From assembly GCA_946894095.1 (NCBI GenBank), contig OX335655.1, positions 7,440,001 to 7,504,000 on the forward strand: a stretch of 64,000 nt of DNA. Reading direction: 5' to 3'. A program made the position numbers and the translations under genes. The notes beneath the pieces are model-generated. The model saw nothing but the letters and a program-made list of their open reading frames with translations, made no database searches and was not told the DNA's origin. Shown in pieces: positions 46,901 through 55,086 of this stretch (positions are counted from its first letter, which is position 1; every line of letters starts with the position of its first letter). This DNA is from Incurvaria masculella. Taxonomy: Eukaryota > Arthropoda > Insecta > Lepidoptera > Incurvariidae.

Positions 46901-48717
46901 AAAATATTTTTTTTCCATTTTGAATAACGGTAAATTTTGCTGTGCACCTTCAACGCTACTAAATTGTTCCATAGCCCTATTGAAGGTTAAAATATTAGAA
47001 AAGCTTTCACAAACTCATTTTAACAGCTAAAGGTTGAAAAATATAATTTTATTAACATACCCTAAGTGTTTCTAGAGATGCTTCGAACGCTAGTCAAACG
47101 CCTTAACCTTCATATGTTCTCTTATACTATATAGAGAGTGTTAGAGAAGATATTTTCAATACTGTTTAAGATCGAATCCCATTACAGATATTAAATAACC
47201 CTTGTTAAAATGTGAGCGATAATTGTTACCATTCTACGGTGACTATACCACGTAGCTCTAGAGACCTGCGGATATTATTTTGTACATGTTTAAGAGGATA
47301 CAGAAACCATTCAATGGCTATTCTGCCCTCCAGCTTCCCAACTTGTGTGCTGGTTGGGCCCTGAACTCGATTAAAACCCTTCTCTGCTGCCAATAGGCCC
47401 GGACATGTTTGGTGAAGCTACTGAAAGTTGAGTTCAACACGTTCCTTTGACTAGCCAACCGAAACAAGCATTCAATAATGGGTCAGCAGCATGAAGAAAA
47501 AATATCAGTCGATAAAATAGTAACTTTACTGAAATAAATACGAAAATAAAATGGTTTATAAAGACACTTATAAAATTATTAAAACTTAAATTGTTTATTA
47601 CCAAACTGAACAAAGTGCAGACTTTTTTTATATACAGGAGTGTATTTTGATCAAGGCGTTCCTTAAAACTGTTGAATAATGACATAATATGAAAACATTG
47701 GGCAAAAAAAAAGTTAAAATTATTTTCAAATAATTTTAAAATTTCGACAAACTTGCGCAAACGTTTATTGATGCTAACCGAATACCCCGCCTGGCCCGCT
47801 CAGGAGTGGTCTGCGCGGCGGCAGAGGCGGCGCCACCTAGAGCTCACGTCGCTGAAGTGCGATTCATTACGTCACATTATCACTTATCACGACAGCGTAC
47901 ACTATGTACATGCACGTTCCTACTTCATGTATTGTTCGAAGTGACGTCTACCTACTCAAATCAATACTCGAATGCATGCTTGTCCTTGCAAGATTGACGT
48001 CACACTGAGCAATCACCCGCATATCAATATACTCGATGTTCCTAAAAGCGTAAGTTATTTTGAATGAATACATAAACGTAAACACGCGAAGCGACACCCC
48101 CTTCCATTCAGCAGCTTAGCACCAATAAAAGCAAAATTACCCCTCCCTCCCCCTCCACCTTCCTCGGACAGCCGCAGGTAAAATGGGCGACCTTCAAAAA
48201 GTTTAGACTAGTCTCAAAAAAAGAAACATAATCATCGCATTACAAAAAGTATTTTGGTTTATTTTGCTCATAAAATAAAGCCGTACTTTTTCCTTTTGAA
48301 GGGGGTTTCTACAAGAACCATTCTCAATTTACTTACAATTTACAATTTACATCCTCACTTTTGACGAATGAGGCATGCAATGTGACATTTTGGTTTTTGG
48401 ACGAATCGACTTATTTTTCAATACTTATTAAGTCTTTAAAAGGAACGCACATAATCCAAATACATATACAACCTGACATTTGTTGAGTTAAAATTATTTA
48501 AATTAAATTATATGTTTAAATTAATAAAAATATAAAATAATTATAAAATACAATATATGATACTTACTTCAAAGTGCACCGACCGAGAAATCAGTCCACT
48601 GCCAGATGTCTGTGGTTCTGGAGGCACAAGGCTCTCGGTATCTGTAGTATATGTTCCAGTTTGTGCTTGGGGATCTCCTGCGTCAGCCTGCAGGGCTTCG
48701 TTATCGTAAGCTTCCAT
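22799..48717 (-). CDS. ClC-7: ClC-7-type H+/Cl- exchange transporter, 15 exons, complete coding sequence
   Basis: ClC-7 exchanges two Cl- for one H+ across lysosomal membranes, in mammals with the subunit Ostm1; Drosophila ClC-b is the likely insect counterpart. Exons: 48568-48717, 45984-46073, 44999-45197, 43256-43365, 41858-42001, 40130-40310, 37477-37626, 35579-35720, 34434-34572, 31709-31972, 28080-28256, 26599-26808, 25649-25819, 24194-24355, 22799-22900. Summed length is 2391 nt, 796 residues, close to the human protein (about 805), and every junction keeps frame. The protein has a cytosolic N-terminus, the CLC membrane domain with GSGIPQ, GK/EGP (gating Glu at the exon 5/6 junction), LEEG with the proton Glu, SSGLFIP, and two CBS domains. 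Oddities are a Gly for the usual Val before GKEGP and a probable GC donor after exon 13. ClC-6 is the alternative; the CBS region and HIQL/VPLLPWE favour ClC-7. Confidence 0.92.
23130..23495 (+). mobile_element. LINE 3' fragment (RT C-terminal tail)
   Basis: The frame 23144-23407 ends in the common tail [19 protein letters not shown] and [13 protein letters not shown] of CR1/Jockey-type LINEs, followed by a short AAATAAATGAATAAATAAA 3' repeat. It lies in the last intron of ClC-7, opposite in strand. Confidence 0.65.
24194..24355 (-). CDS. ClC-7: ClC-7 exon 14: start of CBS2
   Basis: 54 codons, [20 protein letters not shown] then [20 protein letters not shown] and [14 protein letters not shown], the second CBS domain. 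The acceptor GAACAG lacks a clear pyrimidine tract. An alternative acceptor about 57 nt upstream (CTACAG|TCAAAT) would add an acidic stretch with VDDEIDD. Confidence 0.82.
24817..25048 (-). repeat. SINE 3' fragment
   Basis: Reverse-orientation copy that starts with an oligo-T run and carries only the 3' half of the tRNA-derived SINE. Lies in ClC-7 intron 13. Confidence 0.7.
25649..25819 (-). CDS. ClC-7: ClC-7 exon 13: end of CBS1
   Basis: 57 codons after TCTTTCAG. It encodes [20 protein letters not shown] with the CBS1 core, then [13 protein letters not shown]. The end shown uses CAG|GCAAGC, a GC donor. With it the linker to exon 14 has the same number of residues as in the human protein (recalled sequence). 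The alternative GT donor CTT|GTATCA, 18 nt further on, would need a different acceptor in exon 14. Confidence 0.8.
26020..26250 (-). repeat. SINE 3' fragment
   Basis: Second reverse-orientation 3' half of the same SINE, between ClC-7 exons 12 and 13, with more substitutions than the 24.8-kb copy. Confidence 0.65.
26599..26808 (-). CDS. ClC-7: ClC-7 exon 12: helix R and CBS1
   Basis: 70 codons, phase 0. It opens [18 protein letters not shown], with the conserved helix-R Tyr that lines the Cl- path, then starts CBS domain 1 ([17 protein letters not shown] to [10 protein letters not shown]). CGT|GTAAGT donor. Confidence 0.94.
27028..27598. mobile_element. TTAA-flanked non-autonomous element (piggyBac-like), copy 1
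   Basis: Begins TTAAGGTGGGCCTTCCCG and ends GTAGGGCCACCTTAA, with TTAA on both sides. Copy 2 is at 55087-55636 and a truncated copy starts at 21389. In ClC-7 intron 11. Confidence 0.65.
28080..28256 (-). CDS. ClC-7: ClC-7 exon 11: helices O to Q
   Basis: 59 codons, phase 0. It encodes [20 protein letters not shown] and [13 protein letters not shown], the dimer-interface and late helices of the CLC fold. GTGTGAAG acceptor, GAG|GTCAGC donor. Confidence 0.93.
28861..29010 (-). mobile_element. LINE 3' fragment (RT C-terminal tail)
   Basis: Encodes [20 protein letters not shown] followed by a basic end, the usual C-terminal tail of a non-LTR reverse transcriptase. Only about 50 residues remain. 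Confidence 0.5.
30184..30559. mobile_element. TTAA-flanked MITE with long inverted repeats, copy 1
   Basis: TTAAGGTCGGCCCGTAAGC at the left and GCTTACGGGCCGTTCTTAA at the right. The arms extend inward through AAACGTAGTTTACTAAT. The same element is at 60939-61314. Confidence 0.75.
30906..31051 (+). repeat. Left arm of 146-bp inverted repeat around ClC-7 exon 10
   Basis: Inverted copy of 32229-32374 with, by eye, one mismatch near the outer end. The arms are 1177 bp apart and exon 10 lies between them. Confidence 0.9.
31709..31972 (-). CDS. ClC-7: ClC-7 exon 10: helices L to N
   Basis: 88 codons, the longest exon, phase 0 at both ends. It encodes [13 protein letters not shown], a luminal loop, and the anion-pathway segment [18 protein letters not shown]. 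Because it is phase 0 on both sides, skipping or circularising it would not shift the frame. It sits between the two arms of a 146-bp inverted repeat. Confidence 0.94.
32229..32374 (-). repeat. Right arm of 146-bp inverted repeat around ClC-7 exon 10
   Basis: Reverse complement of 30906-31051, in intron 9, on the other side of exon 10. Confidence 0.9.
34052..34340 (+). repeat. Widespread ~300-bp repeat, intact copy
   Basis: GGGTTCCGTACCCAAAGGGTG at the left, a CCGTCCGTCCGTCTGT track, and CGAGTCCGACTCGCACTTGG at the right end. Same family as 4846/6450, 44182-44445 and 53646-53957; no coding capacity. Confidence 0.75.
34434..34572 (-). CDS. ClC-7: ClC-7 exon 9: helix K
   Basis: 139 nt after GTTGCAG. 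It encodes [20 protein letters not shown] with the following hydrophobic segment, then [16 protein letters not shown], a luminal loop that starts with the conserved DC(R/Q)PL motif. CAG|GTAAGC donor, phase 0. Confidence 0.92.
35144..35368 (+). repeat. SINE 3' fragment
   Basis: Forward 3' half of the SINE that begins at the CTAGGTGGTAGGGTTTATCC block and ends in an A tail. Other decayed pieces of the family are at about 3570-3742, 10738-10805, 42120-42240, 44448-44560, 46199-46359, 52980-53105 and 58430-58520. Confidence 0.7.
35579..35720 (-). CDS. ClC-7: ClC-7 exon 8: helix J
   Basis: 142 nt after GTTATAG. It encodes [20 protein letters not shown], then a Gly-rich helix [19 protein letters not shown], and leaves with AG of an Arg codon before GTAATA. 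Confidence 0.9.
36020..36355 (+). repeat. Two MITEs in tandem sharing TTA sites
   Basis: Unit 1 (36020-36190) and unit 2 (36191-36355) each run from TTAGGGCCTTTTTCACC to an AACCAGGC end, with one TTA between the units and one after the second. TTA is the target preferred by PIF/Harbinger transposons. In ClC-7 intron 7. Confidence 0.75.
37085..37420 (-). repeat. ~330-bp repeat, copy 1
   Basis: Inverted relative to the copy at 58858-59260. Shared blocks include GATCGATTGAATAGAAGTTACCA and CACTATGGC in reverse order. No coding content seen. Confidence 0.6.
37477..37626 (-). CDS. ClC-7: ClC-7 exon 7: proton glutamate
   Basis: 150 nt. It encodes [20 protein letters not shown], whose LEEG block holds the internal proton Glu of CLC exchangers, so the protein is expected to be an exchanger and not a channel. 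It ends at the SYPG motif before GTTTGT. Confidence 0.94.
38381..39315 (+). mobile_element. DNA transposon remnant with partial transposase-like ORF
   Basis: Ends AGGGCTGCCAAAAA and TTTTTGGCAACCCT are imperfect inverted repeats. The frame 38473-38892 (139 codons) reads [20 protein letters not shown] and then a lysine-rich tail, the sort of C-terminal end seen in several cut-and-paste transposases. I cannot name the family; a P-element or hAT relative is possible. Confidence 0.4.
40130..40310 (-). CDS. ClC-7: ClC-7 exon 6: gating glutamate
   Basis: 181 nt beginning [14 protein letters not shown]; its first residue is the gating Glu of GKEGP. Then [20 protein letters not shown] and AAFGAPIG. 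Leaves in phase 1 before GTAATC. Confidence 0.94.
40377..40792 (+). repeat. tRNA-derived SINE, best-preserved copy
   Basis: Same family as 13607-14011. The B box reads GGGTTCAATTCC, a good internal RNA polymerase III promoter box, and the copy ends in nine A. Located in ClC-7 intron 5 beside exon 6. Confidence 0.78.
41612..41732. repeat. Long hairpin from an inverted SINE-like fragment
   Basis: Arms of about 48 bp start GCATTGTAATCAGATTTT and end with its complement, with a 20-base loop. The arm sequence matches the region beside the tRNA-like unit at 56109-56181. Confidence 0.7.
41858..42001 (-). CDS. ClC-7: ClC-7 exon 5: GSGIP selectivity loop
   Basis: 48 codons, phase 0, with [20 protein letters not shown] near the start; the serine of GSGIP contacts Cl- in CLC structures. 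It ends VVGGLAGGK, so a Gly stands where the family has Val before the GKEGP motif. GTGTGCAG acceptor, AAG|GTACCT donor. Confidence 0.93.
42370..42684 (-). mobile_element. LINE 3' fragment (RT C-terminal tail)
   Basis: 104 codons: [16 protein letters not shown], then [20 protein letters not shown] and [12 protein letters not shown], a CR1/Jockey-type C-terminus, followed by an ATTT simple repeat at the 3' end. In ClC-7 intron 4, same strand as the gene. Confidence 0.7.
43256..43365 (-). CDS. ClC-7: ClC-7 exon 4: helix C
   Basis: 110 nt between TACCAG and GAG|GTTCGT. In the frame set by exon 3 it reads [10 protein letters not shown], then a hydrophobic helix [20 protein letters not shown], and ends VE before the PVAGGSGIP exon. 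Confidence 0.87.
43807..43923 (+). pseudogene. Possible orphan THAP first exon
   Basis: ATG at 43807 starts [20 protein letters not shown], then [13 protein letters not shown], a good THAP N-terminal half (CCVNGC and the F-x-LPK block). The expected KW(I/V) helix does not follow; T-rich sequence begins at about 43924, possibly after a GTTTGT donor. A GC-rich promoter-like stretch with TCAGT lies upstream (about 43700-43790). It is antisense within ClC-7 intron 3. Confidence 0.4.
44182..44445 (+). repeat. Widespread ~300-bp repeat, copy in ClC-7 intron 3
   Basis: Same ends as the 34-kb copy with some internal loss. Confidence 0.7.
44999..45197 (-). CDS. ClC-7: ClC-7 exon 3: SLDYD block and first membrane helix
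   Basis: 199 nt. It begins with [16 protein letters not shown], the conserved lead-in to the membrane domain of ClC-6/7, and carries helix B ([20 protein letters not shown]). It ends in phase 1 before GTATCC. Confidence 0.9.
45497..45841. repeat. Inverted-repeat element with tRNA-like core
   Basis: Arms of about 58 bp containing GACCGTGAAGCAAGGACACATT and its complement surround a core (about 45677-45760) with GGTGGCGAAATTGGTGG and a B-box-like GGTTCGGGTCC. In ClC-7 intron 2. Confidence 0.5.
45984..46073 (-). CDS. ClC-7: ClC-7 exon 2
   Basis: 30 codons between TTTCAG and GAG|GTGATA, phase 0. It encodes [20 protein letters not shown] and [10 protein letters not shown], the linker before the ESLDYD block. 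Confidence 0.85.
48568..48717 (-). CDS. ClC-7: ClC-7 exon 1
   Basis: 50 codons from ATG (48715-48717, A at -3 and G at +4) to GAA|GTAAGT. It encodes an acidic cytosolic N-terminus, [20 protein letters not shown] to ISRSVHFE, with no conserved fold. A TCAGT initiator-like element lies near 49015 on this strand. Confidence 0.82.
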
Positions 48718-50124
48718 TTCTTAATGCCCTGGTACGATATTTTTTAAACATCTGACGTGAGTCACGGCGCTAACGAAACAAGGTTACAAACAATGGGATT
48801 GGAAATGTTTACCATTTTTACGTCTATGGTGTAAAAACATTTGAGTAAAACCGTAGCCGTTATATTTACATGGTATGACGAATACGAAAAGAAATATTAA
48901 CAAGATCGGATCAAATTAATAATAAAGTTTGTAATCACGAGTTCTAGGTATCAAGTGGATTTTTCGAGTCAAAAAATTATTTAAAAACCTTGCAAACAAA
49001 CAACGCACTGACAGTGACAGCTACTGCAGACAGCTGATGGCAGGCCTTGTACTCATGGACCGAACAAGAGTTCAATTCACAGGTGAAAGTTTTACGATTG
49101 CTTCGCATGACATCAACTCTGATTTTTTTTGCTGTGTAATATATACGTCTTTTATTAGAGTGTGATGACCATGGGCCATGGAGCTGAAGAAATAACTCAC
49201 CTCCATGCCATGGGCACTCTAATAATTAGAACAATTCATATAAATTCATTTTATGGAATAACCCATTATTTTTTTCTTCGAATTACTTATTGTTTATTGA
49301 TACAGATAAATCTCGCGATAAGCTTGTATATCATAAACTAGCTGAGATACCCGGCTCCGCTCGGGTCAATGTCGTTTTGGACTGATGTCGGGCTGAATTA
49401 TATGCTGGACTAATTGAGGTACCCGGCTCCAATCGTGTCAATGTCGTTTTCGTTGGACTGAAAGGGCCTGTTCCCAAAGGCTGATCCAGGACAACGTATT
49501 CATCTATCAAATAATTCAAAATAGTTTTAGCCGATATCGTAAGATTTAATGAGAAACATCCAAACATTCCCATTTAGAGCTTCGTAAACAGTTGGTGGCA
49601 ATAAAAAAAAATTAAAAGCCTGTGCCGCCAAAACCCTCTTGCACTGGCACTTTCCTGCCTTGTCATTGAAATTGATAGGAAACCAACACAGGCAGGATTA
49701 ACCATACCGCCTAGAAAGTTAGTAACGAATGGGACCTAAAGTTTTACTTGGAATCCAAACCACAGCCAGCCTCCCAGCGGTATCCTCCTCCCGAAACAGA
49801 CTGCGCTAGGGATGCGCTGAGGAGATACTATACGTTGATTAAATAAGCATATAAATCGGGTGGGTGTTTCGCAAGTTATAAGACTTATAAGAGTTACAAC
49901 ACTCACTGCTCACACCTCTGGTATTTAAGCGTTTTAAGTTTTGAGTAGAATTTGGCAAGATGTAGATACAGACCTCATCTAAATCGGGTAATTGGTTCTC
50001 AAGTAATAAGCATTTTATCCGACTGGTCACACCTCTAACAATTTAGCGTGATGCTAAGGACTACTTGCACTTTTGATTGCACCATACCCTCCTATATTCG
50101 TAGGCTATGATTACACGGAGAGAG

Positions 50125-50417
50125 GGCTGAGTTAATCAATATCCAAACACGTCACATTTAGTGAACCGCGTGGAGTTCCTTCCATACTGTCCATACAAAG
50201 TGACGTGTTTATCACACGTTGACGTTGATTTTGATTTTTAACCATTCGCCCATGGAGGTTCCTCACCTCCATGCTTTCGCCCCAATTGCACGACGAGACG
50301 GCTGAGTTGATCAATGTCCAAACACATCACATTTAGTGAACCGCATGGAGTTCCTGCCATGTTGTCCATACAAAGTGACGTGTTTGATCATACTTTGACG
50401 TTGATTTTGATTTTTTG
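50125..50417 (+). repeat. ~115-bp direct repeat, two units
   Basis: Units 50125-50239 and 50300-50417 share GGCTGAGTT, CACATTTAGTGAACCGC, CATACAAAGTGACGTGTTT and TTGACGTTGATTTTGATTTT, with about 10% differences by eye. Confidence 0.7.
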
Positions 50418-50619
50418 GCTTTTCGTGCACTCGGCTCTCAGGACCGAGTGCACGAAAGGAAAGTATAGGGGGAGCTGAGTCAGCGCAAGTGACATAATTG
50501 AACATTGATTATCTGTGGATTAACTCAGACGTCTCTTCCACAGAAGGTCTCTGAGTATGTCTCTTCCTCCAATCAGGTCTTAGATGTCCAATCAGGTCTT
50601 AGATGTCTGGCGTCATCTC

Positions 50620-51351
50620 TAATGCTTCGGCTACATTAGCGGGCGAAGATTCGTATCGTGTTGGCGCGACAAAAACATCGTGTTCGGGCATAGGCGATGT
50701 TCTTGTCTACATTAAGCGGGCGAGATTCGGGTCGGGTTGACGCGATGCATCGTGCCGGAATCGCATGTGTTGGTTGAGTTTGTTGTGCGGCCGAGACGTA
50801 GGCGGTAATTTAAAAATGGAGGAAACAGTGGCTTTGCCATTTTTTTTGATATGTCAGTTAATTATTATTTATTACAATTGTACGAGTATCATTTACGAAA
50901 TAATATATAAAAAAGGGATGAAAAGAATTTTATTGAGATGGGCTTCTTCATTTCTTCCAGGCCAACTGAGCTTATCTTTAATTCGAATCCACGCATCATG
51001 TACCAAGTGCTTCTTTTTATGGTCGGGGTCACTACGATTCCATATGATTCTCTCCGTTTCATAAAATTGAATGAACTCTAACACTTTTTGTTACTCCACT
51101 CCATAGTGTACAAAAAATACAGGCACGTCCGTCTTGCTTCAAAGTCTGGAAGACACTGAATTGACGTAGGTGTAGCCACCCCAAGCGAATATTGTCGCGA
51201 CAAATCCCTTTGATCCGCGCCAGTTTACCGACAGCTCGCCGATACTACATCGTCTTCGCACGAATACAACGCGATGACACGATGTACCCGGCCACATACA
51301 TCGCGTTAACACGAATATTCGCCGTAGCCCGCTAATGTAGCCCTAGCATTA
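50620..51351 (-). mobile_element. Harbinger-like deletion derivative with MADF-like ORF fragment
   Basis: Inverted ends TAATGCT..GGCTACATTAGCGGGC at both sides and subterminal inverted motifs. The minus frame 50893-51084 reads FIQFYETERIIWNRSDPDHK and DAWIRIKDKL, which matches the first part of a MADF (Myb/SANT-like) domain. PIF/Harbinger elements carry such a second protein. No transposase remains. Confidence 0.55.
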
Positions 51352-51785
51352 AAAGCACGCTAAGCCCTCTATATGACGTTGACCTGACCACGGTGGTGAA
51401 GATTTTGGACCAAAAATGCATATATGTACTATAAATATGTTGTACATTATCCTGAGACAGCTCCGTGATTTTTAAACCCAAAAAAAAACTTTTTTGAAAT
51501 GCGTGCCATCTTGCTCAAATCGTACTAAAAGAGAGGAGATAAAACATAACATTTCCATGAGGTAAACGTTTCTTGACGTGATGACGTATGTTTGTGTGTG
51601 TGTTGGTTGGCGAGGTGGGGGAGACACAAGCTTGACAAGACAATCACGACGAAATCACAATCGCGATGTGTCCGCTTTCATCAAACTTGATATAAAATAG
51701 CAGCGTAGGCCCGCTCGGAAGGGTCGGTGATGTAGGTGGTGAGTGCGGGTGCGTGTGTGGTGTCGGTCCAGGTCCATCAGTCGCG

Positions 51786-51938
51786 ATGTGCAGCGCGCGG
51801 GGGCGCGTGCCGCCGCGGTTCTATTCCGTGTGTCGCCTTTGTTTATCAGCGTGTGGGTCTCTGGGCCCGGGCCGGGAAGGGCGGCTGGAGCTGACCTCGC
51901 GGCTGGCGGACATGATCTCGTCGTGCCTGTCGCTGCCG
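51786..51938 (+). CDS. ZAD gene exon 1
   Basis: MCSARGRVPPRFYSVCRLCL then LTSRLADMISSCLSLP. It ends CCG|GTGAGT and carries the first Cys pair of the ZAD. The surrounding 51700-52200 is CpG-rich, unlike the rest of the intergenic region. Confidence 0.8.
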
Positions 51939-54254
51939 GTGAGTGCACTAGGAAGTCTGCAGAGGCCCTAATCTCGGGTGAAAGTCGCAGATCACCGAGC
52001 TGATAAGCGCCATTAAACTTTCTCGCGGCCGCGCGGGTATTTTCGCATTGTGATATCATGTCGCGTGGGACGCGCGCGGTCAGCTGTATGACTAATCACG
52101 ATCCCCGATCGCGACGCGTTTCGCGCGCGTCGCTCGCCGCTCTTCGCATGCGCTGATAACAAAGGATTGTTGAGTGTAGTCGCTGGCGGAGCTGCGCCGC
52201 GTTCTATTTTCATCTCAATATTGTCTAAATTTAGTCTTGGTTAGCTGTGATCCACTCTCCGGCTCCCAATGTTGGTGGAGATTTTACTTTCTGTGTACAA
52301 AATATTCCCTGTTATCCTTATCAGTTATCCTTATCATTCATTCGAGATAAGATGAAAATATGAACTTGTCACTTTCTTCTTGTAATGTAATCAATGGTTT
52401 GCATAATAAAATGAATTACTTTTTTCTAATTGATTTATACCTATAACTGCTTTGCCTATTGAGTATCAGCGGGTGAATTGATTTGGTGCCATGTACTTTG
52501 AAAGACATGACTTAGGATGCCCTGGTTAGTGTAATAGCTATAGCTGGCCACTTGCAGCAGGTCACTTAATCTTCTCTGCTTTTTTGTAAGATTCCCCTCC
52601 TCACATTAGAGTAAAATGTTTTAGTGAAATTACAATACAAATATTACTGTTTACATTTTCGCCACTAGAAAACAATGACGCAATGTCGCTCAGTGTATGA
52701 ATGGTACAATTAATTCATCATTGTGAAATAAAATTTAAAGTTTATCAATTTAAGAAAAAAAACTGCTTTTTATGTTATTTGCGGAATATGGCATACGCCA
52801 GGCTCCTCCGTGAGAGGTACCCAACAACGCCCATGGGCTTTCAAACTTTCATGGGAGCCATAACGGCCAGGTGATTTTCACACCATGTTTGAGGTTGTAG
52901 GTACTTCAGCGAAATGTCTCGGCAAGAAGTCCATTCCATAGTTTACTAACCCTATAGAGGATCTATAGAATTGGTTTTTTGGACCTTCCCTTTATGAGCA
53001 CGGCTATACTGAACTGGATGGAAAACACTGACATGGCCACTTAAACCATAGTTTCATTCAATGCGGTGGGCCTAACCCTACTACCTAGTAGAGGAAGGGG
53101 ACTTACAGTTTTAAATGGGTTCTGAACCATGGAACAGCTCGCATTTGTAACAAAATGCACTTATCCAACTCAGAAAGAGAAAGAAAGTGGTGCATGACAG
53201 GGGCGAGAATTAAAACCCATAACCTCTTGCTTCATGCAAGAGGTTATGGGTCAATTCCTCTCGCCTCTAGACTATGAGCTGTACGGTACGGTTCTTATCA
53301 TTCCCTGCCTGCTCGGCGTTGAGTGATGGTAGAAAGAGGACGGAGGGACAGCGTTATGCAGCTCCGACGAGCATTCTCCATGATAGAACTCTGCTTGGTT
53401 TCTTAGAATCGGACTGGAGTAATAATGAAAATTGCCAACTTGCAATACTCCAGCTACCTTATCTATACCCATCTCTTATAGGTCATCAGTTTCGTTGCCA
53501 GTATTCATTGTATGATACATAAAGATTTTAATAAATTCCTGAAATGATACTGAGATGATCTGCTTTAAGGACCGTACCATAGCTCGTGCTTACGATAGAT
53601 AAGAAAAGCTTCCTGGTTTCTATTGTTTGACATGAATTATATATTATGGCTGTTTTTTAGGGTTCCGTACCCAAAGGGTGCCGACGGAACCTTATTACTA
53701 AGCCTCCGCAGTCCGCCCGTCCGTCCTTCCATCCGTCCATCTGTCTGTCTCAAGACTGTATCTCATGAACCGTAACTGTAGGAAGCTGTAATTTTCACAG
53801 CGTGTGTATTTGTTTTGCCGCTATAACAACAAATAGGTAAAATTTTAAAATAATGAACATAAAAGGAATCGCCCATACAAAAAACAAGTGAAATCTATTA
53901 CGATGGTACGGAACCCTCCGTTTGCGAGTCCGACTCGTACTTGGCCGGTTTTTATTTATCTTTATTTATAATAATTCTGTAATCACTATTTTGGAGTTAT
54001 TTAATGCAACTTAGACCAAATCGTAATAAACCAACTAACGCCTCCCCCCACCTAAGTCCCTACATAATTTAAGGATGGGCTTTGATGTTGTGTGAGAGCA
54101 GGTGTCGGTGAGCGATGTGCTGCCGCAAGCGGTGTGCACGGGCTGTGCGGCCAAGCTGGACGCGTTCCACACTTTCCGGGAGCTGGCGCACACGTCCGAG
54201 CGTCTCCTGGAGCAGTTCCTGCAGTACGCCGCATCCCTGGTCGGCGATCCACAG
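51786..54254 (+). CDS. ZAD-domain protein, N-terminal two exons (partial)
   Basis: Exons 51786-51938 and 54102-54254 (51 codons each, phase 0, GT-AG) join into one ZAD domain. It has YSVCRLCLSACG near the N-terminus and PQAVCTGCAAKLDAFHTF in exon 2, giving the four zinc cysteines, then a helical segment ending LQYAASLVGDPQ. ZAD domains mediate dimerisation of insect C2H2 transcription factors, so a nuclear regulator is expected. No C2H2 finger exon follows on this strand to 64000, so the rest lies right of the window or has been lost. Reading on past 54254 would stop at 54353. An in-frame ATG at 51753 would add 11 residues. Confidence 0.75.
53140..53275 (-). repeat. tRNA-like SINE head with perfect hairpin
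   Basis: Reverse copy of a SINE head. 53215-53230 and 53236-53251 form a perfect 16-bp stem (ACCCATAACCTCTTGC) with a 5-base loop. Confidence 0.55.
53646..53957 (+). repeat. Widespread ~300-bp repeat, copy in the ZAD gene intron
   Basis: Full length, with ends matching the 34-kb copy; ends just before ZAD exon 2. Confidence 0.75.
54102..54254 (+). CDS. ZAD gene exon 2
   Basis: VSVSDVLPQAVCTGCAAKLD then RELAHTSERLLEQFLQYAAS. It carries the second Cys pair and the C-terminal helix of the ZAD. GAGCAG acceptor and CAG|GTCCTT donor. Confidence 0.82.
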
Positions 54255-55086
54255 GTCCTTAATAATTATTACGTGCAGTGGTTGCAGATTAATAAAATCA
54301 CTTGGAAATGTAATCGTTATGCATGTATGAAAACATGTATGTCTGCATATTAGGCGAAAGAAGTATGCTGTGATCGAATCGTATAGCGCTCTATCATTTC
54401 CGACTTGTTGCATTGAATGATGGTATGTATGTATGCTTGTAAATGTTCGGCATTCAATGACATTTGGGGCATTTATGAAGGGGCCGAAATGACACTTGAC
54501 CAATTATTTTACTATATTTTGGGGCATAGCAAATATTACATTTTATTTCAATATAATTTTGAGTTCAATAATATTGTGAAATTGAAACAAAATGTTTCGA
54601 GTGATGTTATTATTCTGCAGAGTCTTTTAAAAAATCCTCTTTTCGCTATCAAAGATCAGTATTGACTATGAGTAGGTGAGTCATGTGTTGCTAACAGCGA
54701 GGACGGAAGAGACGTGAGTAAAAACTGAAACTCGTATGTATGGGGGCAGCGTAGCCACTTTAACATCAAAAAATTGCAGTGGCAGGGAGTGAGTTTGCTT
54801 ACCTACCACTGATTTTCTTGAATTCCAATGACACGTAAGAACTTCACAGGCCGCTATTCAGTGCGATTTTGCGATGATCGATTTTGCGTGTTCCGAATTG
54901 AAAACGTTTGTCGATCAATTTGGCATAAAAGCCAATTTAGGTGACAAGTGGGACTGGGGGCTCTGAACACTGTTCTATTGTCAACAAACTAAAAAGCTTC
55001 ATGGATTCTTATTTACGTGTTTATACACAGGTGTATTTTTTTATCGTTGAATGAATAAATGAAAGAATTTAATGCTATAGGGTGTA

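Larger units (their letters stand above)
48718..51785. other. Intergenic region between ClC-7 and the ZAD gene
   Basis: No recognised gene. It holds the likely ClC-7 5' UTR and promoter (48718-49030), RTE-like fragments (49336-50050), a direct repeat (50125-50417) and a Harbinger-like element (50620-51351). The two genes are divergently transcribed. Confidence 0.6.
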
